64,000 nt of DNA from Rhodamnia argentea (GCF_020921035.1 NC_063160.1:12985095-13049094), one strand, 5' to 3'. Shown: positions 45,653-59,626, counted from the stretch's first letter. Notes: a model not told the origin generated them from the letters alone. Numbers and translations are program-made.

Positions 45653-48544
45653 ATGGAGTCTCCATTCAAGGTTCATTTCAAGACGTGCTTTTCGTCCTTT
45701 TATCTTTTGGAGTCTCTTCTCGGGTCACATTTCGGATGTTAGTTGGTCGTTGGGTGCAAAACCTTTTATTTTATTTTTTTTCATGGTTGTTGTTCTGGTG
45801 GTTGTCTTTGTTGGAGAGCAGGTAATATTGGGTTCGTCATCCATGGCTCGCCGGCACATCCTAGCCGAAATGGGATACGACTTCACTGTCCTGGTTCGTT
45901 TATGCTTCGTTGATTGAGTGCCCGAGTCTCGAATTTGGTTGGGATTTTTGCGTCTTGTGAGGTTCAAAAATTAGAGCTACGGGTTCTGGTTTTCTTCAGA
46001 CTGCAGATATAGACGAGAAGGCTATAAGGAAGGAGAAGCCTGAAGAGCTGGTCATGGCTTTAGCCGAGGCTAAGGTAACGGTCTTTCTCTCCTCTCTACA
46101 AAATCAAATGCTGTTCTGTTTCTGTTCTTCTTTGCACTTTGGCTTTGTTCGAGTGTTGGCAAGACATTATGGGAAGTGCATTTTATGCTGTTGGAGCTCA
46201 GTAAGAAGCTTGTCCTCCCGAAATAAGAGCTTTCAGCTTCAATGTTGGTTTTCGTGGTTGAAATGTGATTTGATGTGGGGGTGTGGTTTGGAACATGCGA
46301 AACAGGACTCAAAGGGTAATTGGCAAGCACGTCTTAGCTTTTCTCCCTTCCCTTTTTATATTGAAAACGCGGAAGCATGTCGATTGGGAAATGGTTTGTA
46401 TGATTTATAGTCATCAAGAGTTAATTTGGTTAATGGTTTAGCGGTTCAGCTAGGCCTCGATACTTCCATGAGCCACAAAAACCTTGTGATTCTGAGCTGG
46501 AACTTCAAAATGGCTGTCGTTGTTAGTTTCCCTGCATTGTGAACATATACTATAAAGGGCAATCCTTCAGTGGGCTATGGATTCCCAGCGGAGAGGTCTT
46601 TACAAGTCAATTGCTTCATTTTGATGATTCGAGCAGTTGTAGTAGGTTTTTCATGGCCAGTATCTTTTGATAATTCAGATGATGGATTGACAATTAGCGA
46701 GGACGTTAATGTTTATCTGCATGACTAATTTAGACCTGATATTTTAGGCAGATGCTATCCTCTCCAGGCACCAGAACGTGGGTACTTCTGTGGAGGCTGT
46801 CCATACAACTCTCTTAATTACTGCTGATACAGTATGTTCTTTCACCTATATTTTGTTACTCTCATGGCCAACACACTGTATTGAACATTCATCCGTGTTT
46901 GTGCAGCCATGTGAAGGTTTATTTTTAAATAAGTATTTCCTCCAGTATGTGTTCCTCCAGAGACATCGGAATACAGGAACTTAAAGGCAGAGTTATGGGG
47001 TGCTGGAAGTTGATTGTCTTTATGTACCGCTATGTAATACTACTGAAGTAGGTGTTAGTACCTTCAGTATGTCTTCAAGGGTCTTCCTCAATGATAACCA
47101 TCTAGACATGCCAACAGAACATTTGTAGCTGGAAATCATATACTAAGAGTTATTATGCCTTTGCGAACAGAGAAATCTATCCAGACGAAGAGATTTTTTT
47201 CACGTGTCTTTCTTGCGAACAGAGAAATCTATCCATGCTGTTTTATAGCAATCTCTCCATCTCAACCTTTAAATATTATGCCTTTGCAGTAGAATAATCT
47301 CATTCAGGATAACAGAAGGGATTTGCATTGGTTTCTTTCCTTAATAGCAGTGTTTGCTAAGATTTATTTCTTACTGATATGCGTAATTGATTTGGAGGTG
47401 GTGGTACATGAAGGGAGGATCAGGGAAAAACCATCCAGCAAAGACGAAGCGCGGAATTTTATTGAAGGTTTGCTAGACACTACATCCTCTTATATTGCCT
47501 TCTGAAAAATAAAATCGCCTGAATTCTCTAAGCTGTTTATGTTCCAGGGTACTCTGGAGGTCGTGCCGAAGTTGTAGGATCTGTACTTGTAACCAACCTG
47601 AAGACAGGAAGGAGGAAGGCGGGATGGGACCGAGCAGAGGTACTGCATGCTTGTCAATACTTGCTGAAGTTTAATTATCTACTGTTTTCAACTATTTACG
47701 GGCTTATGACATTCCGGTCTTCATATCAACTGGACCAAAAACCATTCCAAATACTTTCCAGTTTAATCTACCATGTTCATGTTGCGATGGGTGCTTTAGA
47801 GACTTCAAAGCCACGTTGTTTATCTTGCCCACCAAGGCTTACGCACCTAATTATGTCTGCTGGTTTGATAGCGAATTGCCTTCGAGCTGCAGATAATCAT
47901 AATAGTCCTGCTATTCTCAGTTTCCCTTAACTAGAAATGCTTGGTACAGCGAGAATGTGATAAGAACCTGTAGACAGAGAGGTTACTTCTTTTGGGTTTA
48001 AAATATACGAACCGGTAATTACTGAGTAGTTCTGTTATTTCGATTTGAATTGAGTATGGCTCGTTCTGTTTGTCCCATTGAAGATGCGGCAAAATTTTGG
48101 GTGTCAAAACAGGTGTACTTTTATGACATACCAGCTCAGATTGTCCAGAGTCTGGTAAGTCATCTTGACATTGTTGTGGATCAGTGAACTACTTGTGAGT
48201 CGTCTGTTTTAAGTACTTACGGTCAATCTGCTGCTTCAGATTGATGAGGGAATCACACTCAACGTTGCTGGGGGTTTGATGCTCGAACATCCACTCACAT
48301 CGCCTTTCGTAAAAGAAGTGGTCTCTCTCTCTCTCTCTCTTGCACGCACAGTTCAAAGTCGGAGGAAATTTTGAACGAGTATGTGAACACCAAACCAGGA
48401 TAGCTAAGGCTGGGTTATAGCCATCTTTCTGATGTTAGTATGTACTCTTTATGTTTCCTACAGATTGGGACTGCTGATACTGTAATGGGACTCCCTATAT
48501 CTCTCACAGAAAGACTCATCCAGGAGGCCCTAACTTGGCCTTAA
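45653..48544 (+). CDS. Maf-like nucleoside triphosphate pyrophosphatase
   Basis: Nine exons, 45653-45670, 45822-45893, 46000-46074, 46748-46831, 47398-47467, 47548-47639, 48113-48154, 48240-48320 and 48464-48544, give 204 aa in frame. Blocks are VILGSSSMARRHILAEMG (the Maf S-x-x-R-R loop), TADIDEKAIRKEKPEEL, ITADTVVVHEGRIREKP (with the conserved Asp), GYSGGRAEVVGSVLVTNL and MGLPISLTERLI. Maf proteins hydrolyse dTTP, UTP or modified nucleotides to monophosphates, probably to cleanse the pool. The first exon codes for only MESPFK; it was chosen because the GSSS loop lies upstream of the next Met (45843). All introns are GT-AG; intron 8 begins in a CT run. Confidence 0.9.
47162..47235. repeat. 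Local direct repeat in Maf intron 4
   Basis: The 23-base text starting ttgcgaacagagaaatcta occurs at about 47162-47184 and 47213-47235, and attatgcctttgc occurs twice around it. A small internal duplication. Confidence 0.7.
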
Positions 48545-49447
48545 AGCGAGGCATGCGTGTGCTGAAATCAGAATTTCTAGCACTTTGTTCGTAGCAGGAG
48601 TTGACGTTAAACGTCGTCCTGAACCTGATGTAGTAAACGTCGTCCTGAGCCTGATGTAGTAACCCACCCAGGCATCAAACACGGGATGGAGATAATTGCT
48701 GCCATCTGATTTTCTGTTTTCCTGAGTTGCTAACTTGGTCATGGTTAGATACAGCAAATCTTTCAGTCAGGAAGCTCGTGTTGCGCTTGTATCATTTGCC
48801 AGAAGATGACAATGATTATTGAACTAAGATGGTATCATTATGTCTTTAGGACATGTGAAAAGTTTTGTGCATTCATCACACGGATACTCTGTTCAATAAG
48901 ATACATTCTTGTTCTATTTTCATATTGCTAGTCCGATACTTTGCCAGAAAGGATATGGATTGTCAAATCTCAATTCATCATGATGCGTTTCTCCATTACT
49001 ACTGTACTTTTTAGGAGATCTATATTGATACCCGATGTTCGAATTAAGTCGAGCAATCGAGAAGATTCTACTTTGAAGTATACATATGATCCACACAGCA
49101 GAATACTAGAAACCAAGCTGGAAAAAGAATGACATGCCATTTCCTGTGCGCAAAATCTAGTGTTATTGAATAAAAAAATCAACCTTGCCAAAATTTATAC
49201 ATACATTTGAAAGTTTGTTGTTGTTATACAAGTTACTTTCTACCCTCATGCATCACAATAACCAGCAGCCGCAAAATATCCTAGGTAAAGTAAGCTATTC
49301 GGACAAAAATACACCACTCTCCCAAGAAGACCTGTTCTGTGAGCAACAGCTTAACTATGTGGAGAATACGTGCTGAGGGAATAAATAGAAAGTAAGAGTA
49401 CAACATAGAACACGCCCTGATCCGAGACCCTTGGAGTTGAAGACTTT
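48545..49447. other. Convergent 3' region between Maf and NOL6
   Basis: About 0.9 kb separates the stop codons of the two convergent genes. It should hold both 3' UTRs. A 26-base tandem duplication lies in the Maf 3' part. No further gene is seen. Confidence 0.55.
48608..48659. repeat. 26-bp tandem duplication in the Maf 3' region
   Basis: Two adjacent copies of aaacgtcgtcctgarcctgatgtagt, differing at one base, at 48608-48633 and 48634-48659. Confidence 0.85.
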
Positions 49448-52400
49448 TCAGTTCATGAGCCTCGGAGACTTAAGAAGATATATGCCCCTCACGAAACCCT
49501 TCCCAACCTCACCGACATTTTTTAGCATATCCACCGGGTCACTCTTTCCCTCACCTTCCTCATCTCGTGCCCGTTTCTGCAGATTGCAAAGGGAAATAGA
49601 AGGTTAATGAAACAAACAAAAAAAAAAAAACTTACAGAAAATGAAGAGGAAGGCATTGTTGGACCAAGAATGAAATTCAGTGAAAAAAAAGCCAAAAGTA
49701 CCAGCCCAGATCTTTCCCATGTGAGGCCTACTGCATCACCACCGTGAGAATCATACCACAACTTGAACGTTTCCAGGAACTCTCTCTATGAAAATTAAAT
49801 CACAACATGAGGAAAAAAAAAATTCCTGGATGCATGATCCAAAATCAAGGCATTGAGCAGTAATTACCTGTAAGTCCTCGAGAAAACACTGCAAAGGATC
49901 AAAATTTACCATAAGCTTATTTTTAACTTCTTCCAAGCTACCCTTCAAGTCTTTTGTTGTCATGAAGGGGCGAAAAGCTTTACTAGCACTTCCTAGCGCT
50001 ACAGTTCTCCCTGTCCAAAGTATGGCACTGGTAAATATTAGTGTCGAAAGTAAAAAGTAGGAAAGAGGAAGCACGGAGCAACTCAAATCCTCCTAAATAC
50101 CTTCATTCATTTCAGATGGGAAAAGCAGATGTTGTGGGTACGGCAACTTATTCCTATGTAGAAGAATTACAGCATCATAGTTGCTCAAAGGAGTCCGGAA
50201 AAGGCACTACAGGTTGTGACATATAATGTTGGTGGAAATGAGTCAATCACAACAGTAAGCAGATATACAACTCAAACATGAATGGCTCACCTCCCATCTG
50301 TAAGTACTTATTTGATCATGCAATATTAGTTTGGTCAGCAAATTTGCACTGCTTCTGGCATAAGCCACCAACCTTTTGAGTTCCTTCATCCACAAATCAC
50401 CAAAATACCATCAGAAAAAAGCACTGCATACAATAAAAATTAGCGGTTTCAAGCCACTTCAATGTGGAGGATTATCAGACTGCACATGGATAGGATTTTT
50501 ACAAGATTTTTTTATTATTTTCCCCCCTTTAGAATTTGCATCCAGCAAGTTCACCACTATCCGCACTTCCTCACCTATATGAACTTGGATGTCTTGATAG
50601 TAAAGTCAATAGTGTAAATAAAAACTACATTTCCAGGAAAAGAAAAGTGGCAGGTTATTGAAGAGGATGGTGATATGTCCCAAATGGACAAAAAAATTCT
50701 AGGAGCAGCATTTGCTTTATCAACCCTCACATTCACACCTCATCTAGCCTATTGTGTTCCCCATTCTTAAAACTTTAGCAATCTGCTAGATGACTCAGGA
50801 ACTACTCACCAGGAAATTGGGTGCGGATCTGGTCCAAGCTTCAGATGCCTTGTCATATGCTGTACCAATGAACATTGGAGGGTCTACAGCTAGTGGATTC
50901 TGGTCATAAATCTTTCTACTCATCATGAAGTTTTCCTAGAGTTTGCACATGACCAATGTTAGCAACCAAAAAAAACAAACACTTCAGCGCTCCCGTAATA
51001 AGCAATTGTTCGGACTCTTCACTTACATTGATATCTTTCTCATCATCTGGGTCCAAATCATTATTTATGTCAACAACTAAGGGAGAGAAGGTCCAATCAT
51101 ACTCTGACAGCAGCCTCAGGAACCTGTATTCCAAGTTTTCAGAGGAAATTTTACTAAACACTTTCCTGATTTCAAACAATACCACACTCTACTAATTGGA
51201 TTATACAACAAAAGACAAATAAGTTTCAACGAATAGACTTGATAAGAATTTATCTGAGTGTGATGCAGCCCACAAGAATGGGCTCATCGCCATTTGGGAC
51301 TCATAATACTATATCTGAGTGGTGCAAAAAAGCATAACAAAGTGGAGGAGAACAAATATAAAGTCAATTGAGCATCAGCATATTACAGCTTCACCTGGCA
51401 GGTGACAGCATCAGCTCTACTAATTGGCATTTATAATAAGGAAATTCACAGCTTTGCCATCAGTAAGAACGCGCCATTACTAACTGTACATAATAACAAC
51501 AATGATAATAACTACAATCACCCCACAGCTTCCATGTATCAGCTTGCAAGTATTTCCATGATAGGAACTGCTGCTCCAACAGAAAGCCAGTAATAGCACC
51601 TTCTCAGCTATAAGTGATTACATAACCATCCAAGAAGGACATTGCATTGTCATTAGAGATCCTTCGAGACATGCTCAATTTAACAAGTATGAAAGAACAA
51701 TCTCTCTCGTTGTCCTAGAGTCAGCTATGAGTATCGTACTCAATCAATTGAAGAGTAAAAGTAGAATAACAGAAACAAGTGCAGATTGTTGTTTCACACA
51801 GTAGAAATCACTGAAATCTTTGACGAAATTAAAGAGGAACTCAACCTCAAGAAGCCAGTGATTCGTGAGCAGGGAGCAGTAAATGGAAAAGGCTTCAGAA
51901 AGAAATACGCGACCAGTAGCTCAACTGACTCCTCCTTTAGGCAAGCTGAAAAGAGATGCGAAGCCACCCACCTTTTTGCAAGCCTTCATTATAGAACAAA
52001 GGCACACCCAAAATCAAACTACTGTCCCAATAAAAATAACCAACAGGGAAGACAAAAATGAACATCCTGCCTGACAACTGGCCCATATAATTGGTATCGA
52101 CCCTGCAAGCCATTAATCATACTAGCATGCTGACCACGAATGAAAAGTTTCTTGTCTATGGAAGAGGCTCGCTTCCCTTGATCGCTTCCAACTGCAAATC
52201 AAGTGTGATTAAGTAAACAGTTCCTAAAACGCAGAACAACAAACAGTCACATTAGGAGAACTAGAACTTACTTTCTCTATTCAACAAACTCAGGCCCCTC
52301 TCATGCAAGAATTTTAGACGGAAGGCAAATCCAGACATCAACACATCTACATCATCCTCACTTGCAGAACATGTCATTCCGTAACTATTCTGGAGACTGC

Positions 52401-55400
52401 AATATAGCACGTAAAATCATAAGTTCAGACAATCAAATTTTGCAGAAATTGAACTGAAATACCCACCTTTCTGCAATTTTAAGAAGAAAAGCAGCTTTAG
52501 TTTTCTCAACCGCTACATCATCCATTGGCCAATTCCCAGACCCTTCCAACTAATTAAGCCAATACCAATAAGTCAGAGCACATAAATTCATCAGTAACAT
52601 ATACTGAGAGCTGCAACAGATAGACATGCCTGAATCATAACTTCCAGGGGTTGAATGCACAGTGGAATCTGCCTAACTTGTCTAGGGAGCTCACTCTTCT
52701 CAGCAATCAATGGATGAGGTTCCGGAGGAAAAACAGATGTGAACCTGAAAGCTGTGAACACAAGTAAGAACTCAGCGGCTTTTCGCCCTCTCTTTGCTGC
52801 CCGGAAGAAAGTCTGCAGTAAAATAAGATCACCGCCTACATTCTGCTCACACCACCAACTTCAGAGAACCACATTTCGTCTAACAAATCCAGCATTTGGT
52901 AGAATTCCAAAAAAAGGGACCAAAACTAATATGGCACTTTCATTCCTAATTGTGAGTTGAGATATAATTTCATAAGAGGAGAAAAACCCTCTAAACTTCT
53001 TCAAAGAACTGTGGTGATATTGCCTGTCTTTGGTCCTACCACAAAATCTCTAATCTGTCTGCTTCTACATACACAGATGAGCTGGAAGAACCTCAAAGTT
53101 GAAACAGCATAGTAAATGATGTCCTTCCAGTTGCATCTTATAGTGGGCTTTTCATTTGGTCACATCCATATCTTATTATTGTTATAAAGGAAAAAGATTG
53201 ACTGATACATACCCAGAACAACCAAGTACACAAAAGGGATGTCAATGCCACGAAAAAAAAGTTGATGACAACGATAATCATACATCTACGAACTGTACAA
53301 ATCCCTGAGGAAAGAGACTGTACCTGAGTCCAGAGGCTGTACACTAGAGACCTTTAAAGGGATGTCTTGAATTAGGCGCAACCGTTTAGACAAAACCTCA
53401 AATGCTCGAATCAAGTATCCAGAAAATGCCATGGGATCTAACCAATTTAACATCGTAAGTCCAATAAACATATTTTTGGAAGTAAGAAAAAAGTATAACA
53501 GGCAGAACTTTGAGAAAAGAAAATCCAAGGAATCATAAGGAATAGGCAAAGCTACCTTCAACACCATAAAGCAAACAAAAGTCAAGCTGATCAACATAAT
53601 GTACTATGTTTTCATTTGAGAGAGAGAAATGTTGTGTGAGCACATAATCCACAATCCTTTTTATAATGAGATGTCTCATCCACGGTTGACAATCCCATAC
53701 TGCAAAATCAAAAGGTGCCAATTGTTGATCATCGAGGCAAAGGAAACGCTTTCAGAAGCATTCACCCACAGAAAATAAAAAATTGCCTTACCTGTGCTTT
53801 CTGCAATTGTGCCATCCTTAAATCTCCGAAGCTCTGCCCTCTCCCCCCAGAACTTCCGGAATTTGAGGGCCTAGCAAACGAGTAAAATGGAGTCTATAGT
53901 TGAATAACGAAAGCCTTCTCGCATTAACATGAGAAAGAAACAGATGAGATACCTCCTCCTTGTTCTCAGCATTAGGGCCTATGTCAACCACTCTAAAAGC
54001 TTTATCTGGGGAGCTTATGGAAATTCCAACAAACAATGGCTCTTTACCAAGAGTTGATAAACCCTGGAATCATAACATACAGTGAGATAACCACATAAAA
54101 AGAATTTTGAATTCAAATGGAGATGATTAAAGGACTTTATTAAGACACCAGAAAAAAGAAAATCCAGTTAATACATTTTCTATGCTATATTCAGAAGGGG
54201 TATTTTTCCACGCAACACGAACAATATTTGCTCGATCACTCAGTCCCTGATGGAGAACTGAGTGCATCTTTTGTTCATACAGTCTCCAGCATTCCTTGTC
54301 CAAGCAATAGCCAGATGCAAACACCTCTTTAATTTCCTTCAAGTTAATCCTAGAGACCAAATATATGAAAACATTAGCAAGGAAAGACTAAATGTACATG
54401 ACCAAATACCATTGCTGATGATAGAAGGACCCAGAAATCAAAAGAATCATTCTATACCACTTACAGTCAGATTGGAAAAATGAAAGAAAGACGGGAAAAG
54501 TGATTTTTCCACAAGTTTCATGAGAGCACAATAATGATTTTTCAGTATATAATTCTACAATTAAACTATTCCCAACTCAAGATCTGCCAGTTGATCTGAC
54601 TCACTTGCTGATTACACTAGCATATAGCTAAAGTTGGAATCAAGATCAACTCAAACTTGATTGCATTTGTGGAACTTATGTGCATTTGTTGTCATGCATG
54701 TAAAATATATCACAACAAATAAGTAAGATGTTAACTACTTGATTCTGCAAGCAAGCCACCTAAATCAAGTTGTCATTTCAACTCCACAACAAATAGAAGT
54801 CACCTGCTGAGTTTCCAATGAAAATTGCCCAAGTAAGACTCCCAGAAGCACCACTGACTTTGCCCACCACCCCACCCACCCACCCCCCCCCCCTCCCCCC
54901 ACAACCACACACAAAAAAAAAAAAAAATTAGGTCAGCAGTACAAGAACAAGATGCATCTGCATCCCCAAAGTGTGATTCTCAACTTCAAAAGAAAATAAC
55001 AGGCCAGGTTTACGCTCTACGAAGTAATTATGGTGAAATTTCTTTTTAATGCCATAATTTTTCTTGGCAGCTACAGTAGATATTTGTCGGTAATAGGATT
55101 TGGTTCCCCTGCCCCCACCCTCCCCGCCATCTCAACTACTTGGCTGATGCGCAGTGGTTGAATGCCTCATATGCAGTAAAATTGATATGTGGAGAGTAGG
55201 TAGAACAGTACATGCGTGCATAATTTGCCACACTTGAGTTTGCCAATTGGAAGATTCATCAATACTGTGGAAAGCTTACAAGAATTATCAGTTGTTTACT
55301 GCGATGTATTAGTAAACAGTTCACTGGACTGCTCCAGTAATGTCCAATACTAGATTCTGATGGTCCTTGATGACGATTGGACTTAGATTTAGGATCCGAT

Positions 55401-58400
55401 GCAGGAATTACTAAGACAGTTGACTTGCCAAATATCACAACTGATAACATACGAACACGGCCCCAAAGGACCCGCAAACACGATCATGCTCCATATATGT
55501 GGAAAACAGAAATTGTACTAAATCAAGAACTAACATCAAGTTCCAAGGGAAATAACAGGACTTGATCTTCATCAGAATTAAGGTATCCTTTTACATGATC
55601 TCCTATAGATGTCCAGCTGACCAAAAAAACCAAAAAAGCTGCGTGTTGCACGTTTTTCCTGCTGTCTCTAATCAATGAAATGTAGGCCATAAGCAATCTA
55701 TATGTAGAGATTTATGTGAAGTTCCATGCTCTACTTCAGTAATAGACTACACAGATTTGGTTCTCTTTCTTGTATTTCCATGACAAAAGCACACAATATT
55801 CACTCTTCATTTATTCAAAAACAAAAGCAAGAAATCACAAAAGCACACGATTTGGCATATATCTGAATATGAAGAGCACGTGCCAACAATATTTTGCAGA
55901 AACAAAAAGCAGTTATGCTAGTAGAGAAGGCTCAATAGCACCATATTGCTTACCTTAAGCATATATCGTATTTAGCAGGAAAGTCGACCTTGGTCATAAA
56001 GATCTCCTCGAAGCCACCATCTTTACACTTCTCCATGCACTTAAGGGTCAAAGCAGCCTCATCTTGGAGCTGGAGCTCAATAAAAGACATAGCAATTAGC
56101 AAAAATTTAGGCCGAGAAATAATTAAAAAAAAAATTAACAAGTGATGCAAATAACAAATCAAAACAAGATTTATTACCTCAAGGAAACCATTGTCTGATA
56201 TGCGGAAAGCCAAATTAAAAACAGCAGATATATTGCATATAACTACTGGGAAAAGATTCATATATTGCGTCCGTTCCTGCATCAATGAACACTAAGTGCG
56301 TGTTAAGCTATATGCACCAAACAAGAATGCACACGCAAAAATATTCAGAAGGAACTCAAAATGACATTAGTGAGTGCTTATTAGACTACACTCCTATAAT
56401 GAAATTGACCACCTCGCTACATCATGTCTGATGAGAAAAGACAAACTATGTTTCCATCAGCAGAAGGGCACCTTAATTAAAAATACAACCTCTCTCTCTC
56501 TCCCCTCTTCCATCCCCCTCCCCACTCCTTCCCTCCCTTCTCCCCCCTCCTCCTTCCCCCAACCCCCAAAAAAAAAAAAAAAAAAAAAAAATTGCAAAAG
56601 AGATGACATGCAATATCAAAGGGACAAAAATGGAAGGACCAAAAGAGGAAATCAGACCTCCTTCGATATACCATTCTCTCCCTCTCCTTGAAAGAAAAGT
56701 CCACGCTTCCATAATTTTGAATTGGCTGCAAGAAAAGAAACCGAGAACTCAACCATGGATTAGAATCTACCAATAGAATAAATTTCTCGGGCAGCCAAAT
56801 GGACTCATATCAGGAAATAAGCATCTAACGTAAAAACCAAACATCAATTTAAAAAAACAGCTGATTTTAATAGCTGCTCGCAGTAAACTGAAAAACGTAT
56901 TGATCGAACAAACTATATCCTCAACTTTCAAAACTTAGGAATATCCACTAGATTTACCAAATCTGAGAATTGCTTCCTCCAAGGTCGAGCTCTCATGTAA
57001 GGTGATTGCACAGACGGGGATCATCGTAGGGCAGTTATCCATTGAGGTCAAAGCTGTTTACGGATAGGAAAACCACTGTGATGGTTCGTGACTTTCAATA
57101 TGGATCTCCACTTTACAATGTGAAGAATCATCCTATCTGTCACTCCTTGTGTATCCTGACATTCGTAGTAGCACCTGGTAGCTTCAGGCACCTACTTGGT
57201 TATTGTTCTATGGTTTCCAACTGTTCGTGGAGAGCGCTCCCTTAGGTTACATTTTCTTACACAAAGTTGAAGGTGCTCTACAAGATATTCCACAATGTCT
57301 TTGCCTAAATTTTGCCCCTTTCTAAAATCTACTAATACCACTATATCTTCTTGATAACGGTTACACCTTGGAAATAGATTTACAAACAACTCAAAGAAAC
57401 TCTTGTTCCCAAGCTAGCTAGAAGCTTGATTGCCGTACAATAGGTTAATAACAGACAACTAGTGGGAAGAGAGCAATACCAACATACCAATAAAGTCAAG
57501 TGTAATGCGGAATATCTGCATTGCTTTCAGTGAATTGTTAACCTTGCCAGCGCTCACAAGGTATGATATGATGACAGAGATTAGAAATCCATTTAAACAG
57601 TCGTGAATGTACAAGGAATTCCTCTGCCGGGCCCAGACCTGTGGATTGAAGCATTACACATTATTTCGTCCACCAGTAAATTATTCAACAACATCAAATG
57701 AACAAATTTTCTAGAGTCATACTTTGAGCAAAATTACTGCGTCCCTTAATTCCTTACATCCAACAAGTGTTTTGTTCAGTAACTCTACATTATTCTCCAT
57801 AGACATGTCCTCCAAAATACTAGTATTGTATGTCGGTGTGGCTTGAGCAGTACCTTCTAAGAAGAAAGTAACGTGTCAGATTCAGTAAACACATTGCGAT
57901 ACCATACGGAATCTGTGCTTAAGGCAAAATACAACCTTGATTTAGAGCACGGATGTTGCTGCGGTTCAAGTTCAACTTTGAATTATTGAATAAGGCTTTG
58001 GCAGTCGGAATTATTCGAACAAATAATCCAGGAACTTCAACAGGCTTTGCAGCTAAGACACAAAAAGATGGAATTGATAATTCAACACGTGTTTCTAAAG
58101 TCATAAAATATCAAAACAACAAACAACTGATAGGGCTCCATTTGAAAAGTGCAAATAAAGCTGATGTGAAAAGGAAATCCAACCTGGATGGACTATTAAC
58201 ACGGGTTTTCGAGCCTCATTTTGGAGGAAGGACCACTCGATCTTCCTGACTGATGTAGATAACTTCAGATACTTTTTTATTGTGCAGAGGTATAAGCATC
58301 GTTTGGCAAAGTACCTATGATCCAGATAATCTTTCTCATGGAAACATTCCTGTAGATGAAAGGGCTCGAATCGTAGACAGAACATATATGGATAATTCAA

Positions 58401-59626
58401 CTAAGAATGACCAGAAAAGTAAGACAAAAAGATCTGAAGCCATCATCTGAAATGGACAAAGGCTAAATCTCAATTAGATTAGTATTCATAACTTGTGTCT
58501 TCCCTAAGGGGAAAGCATCAAAACCAGTTTCCCAAGTGCATAAGTTCAGCCACTGTAACTTGATAATTATACCTTGTTTTTTGTGTGCATGGGTGAGGAC
58601 TTCACCAACTACGAATGAGATGCACGACCTTTAGATTATTTTTTTATCTCTATGTAACAGAATCAGTCTCTTTCATGCCATTGCCTAGGTGATGCATACA
58701 AGTGAAGCTAAGCAGTTTTGTATTATGTGCTGATAAAGTGTAAATTAACTTGATACAAACCAAACAACAGAACTCGGTTCACCAAAGGCCCTAACCTGTA
58801 CAGGATTCTACCAAGGACCTCACCCAGTCCACATAGAAGTAGAGGGAGATTTCATTCCTTTATAATTGGTGAAGTACAGCATCAATTGTCCAAAACAATC
58901 CCAACAATTAAAGCATGCTCCCAATTGGCCCACACTCCACTCCAACAAACTCGAAAGGTATTGAGGAAATCATCTAGAGAAGTACCTTCGGCAACCCAAT
59001 GAAAAGGTCTATATTCACATCAGGCTTTGCAATGCAACGTGTAGCATAGCTGCCTCCAATGTCAATGGATGTTGGCTTCTTGAACTTGAACTCGACTTTA
59101 TCTGCCCCAACGTCTCTCACAAAAGCCGGAGCCCAGTCCGCTGTGACCTGCACAAGTTCGCCAATACTAATGACCACACTGCCGAAGTCAAAAACAATAT
59201 TTGTGACTAATTTTCTTTCCCTTTCTTTGATTTCTTTCATCCAGTAAGTCATACAAGCGAAGCACTTGGCCGTCGTCAAGAATCAGGCCATGCAAAAATA
59301 TCGAAAAACTCGCCTGAGCAGTTGAATTTTTTCGCTAAGCTCCGAAAACAAAGAGCTACGAAAAGTTTTGACTCTGGCATCTTAAGCTAGAATTCAATGC
59401 CGGGTCCCAATTCATTCTCCTTTTGCCACAACCAAACAAAAAGTCTGCACTTTACATTAACAAGTCGAACCTGCAAGTCATCAGGAATCTTGCCGATGGC
59501 GTCTTTAATGGCAGACACTGCGTCGTCGACGTGCTTGGTGAACGAAGGCGAGTACTCGACCTCCACCTCCTTCAGCAACTCTTTGACCTTCAAGTCGATT
59601 GGGTCGGTCGACGAATCAGCCTCCAT
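49448..59626 (-). CDS. NOL6: Nucleolar protein 6 (NOL6/Nrap, Utp22 homologue)
   Basis: Twenty-six minus-strand exons join in frame to 1066 aa, normal for plant Nrap. Exons, high to low: 59626-59471, 59147-58986, 58349-58184, 58094-57936, 57856-57723, 57638-57488, 56725-56658, 56276-56178, 56069-55954, 54349-54175, 54063-53953, 53870-53792, 53699-53556, 53437-53324, 52751-52630, 52549-52467, 52396-52272, 52191-52071, 51983-51846, 51123-51027, 50935-50810, 50383-50291, 50206-50101, 50010-49868, 49785-49702, 49576-49448. Landmarks: GSYATRCIAKPDVNIDLFIG (residues about 85-104), ECFHEKDYLDHRYFAKRCLY, FWGERAELRRFKDGTIAES, YDWTFSPLVVDINND, CLFRTPLSNYDAVILLHR, VGEVGKGFVRGIYLLK at the C terminus. It acts in the nucleolus in the UTP-C part of the small-subunit processome. 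Two introns look GC-AG. Confidence 0.94.
51984..52070 (-). other. Probable GC-AG intron in NOL6 (intron 18)
   Basis: The exon ends GTTGTCAG and the intron starts gcagga; the acceptor is atgaag before GCTTGC. This join restores YGPVV-R-LAKRWVASHLF, a conserved Nrap block. The nearest GT donor (GTT/gtcagg) would break the frame. Confidence 0.62.
52550..52629 (-). other. Probable GC-AG intron in NOL6 (intron 15)
   Basis: The exon ends ATTCAG and the intron starts gcatgt; the acceptor is attag before TTGGAAGGG. Only this donor keeps frame between the conserved LEVMIQ and LEGSGNWP blocks. Confidence 0.65.
54350..55953 (-). other. Large NOL6 intron 9
   Basis: This 1.6-kb intron holds no gene. It contains a C-rich tract (about 54868-54902) followed by an A-run, and low-complexity text; no complete transposon ends were found. 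Confidence 0.6.
56489..56591. repeat. CT/C-rich and poly-A low-complexity tract in NOL6 intron 7
   Basis: A pyrimidine tract (about 56489-56567) runs into a poly-A run of about 24 bases. The overlapping minus-strand Gly/Arg-rich frames are artefacts of this tract. Confidence 0.85.

Noticed and set aside
56473-56773. Gly/Arg-rich minus-strand frames near 56500
   Set aside because: They translate a CT/poly-A low-complexity tract in a NOL6 intron; the real exon in this area is 56658-56725.
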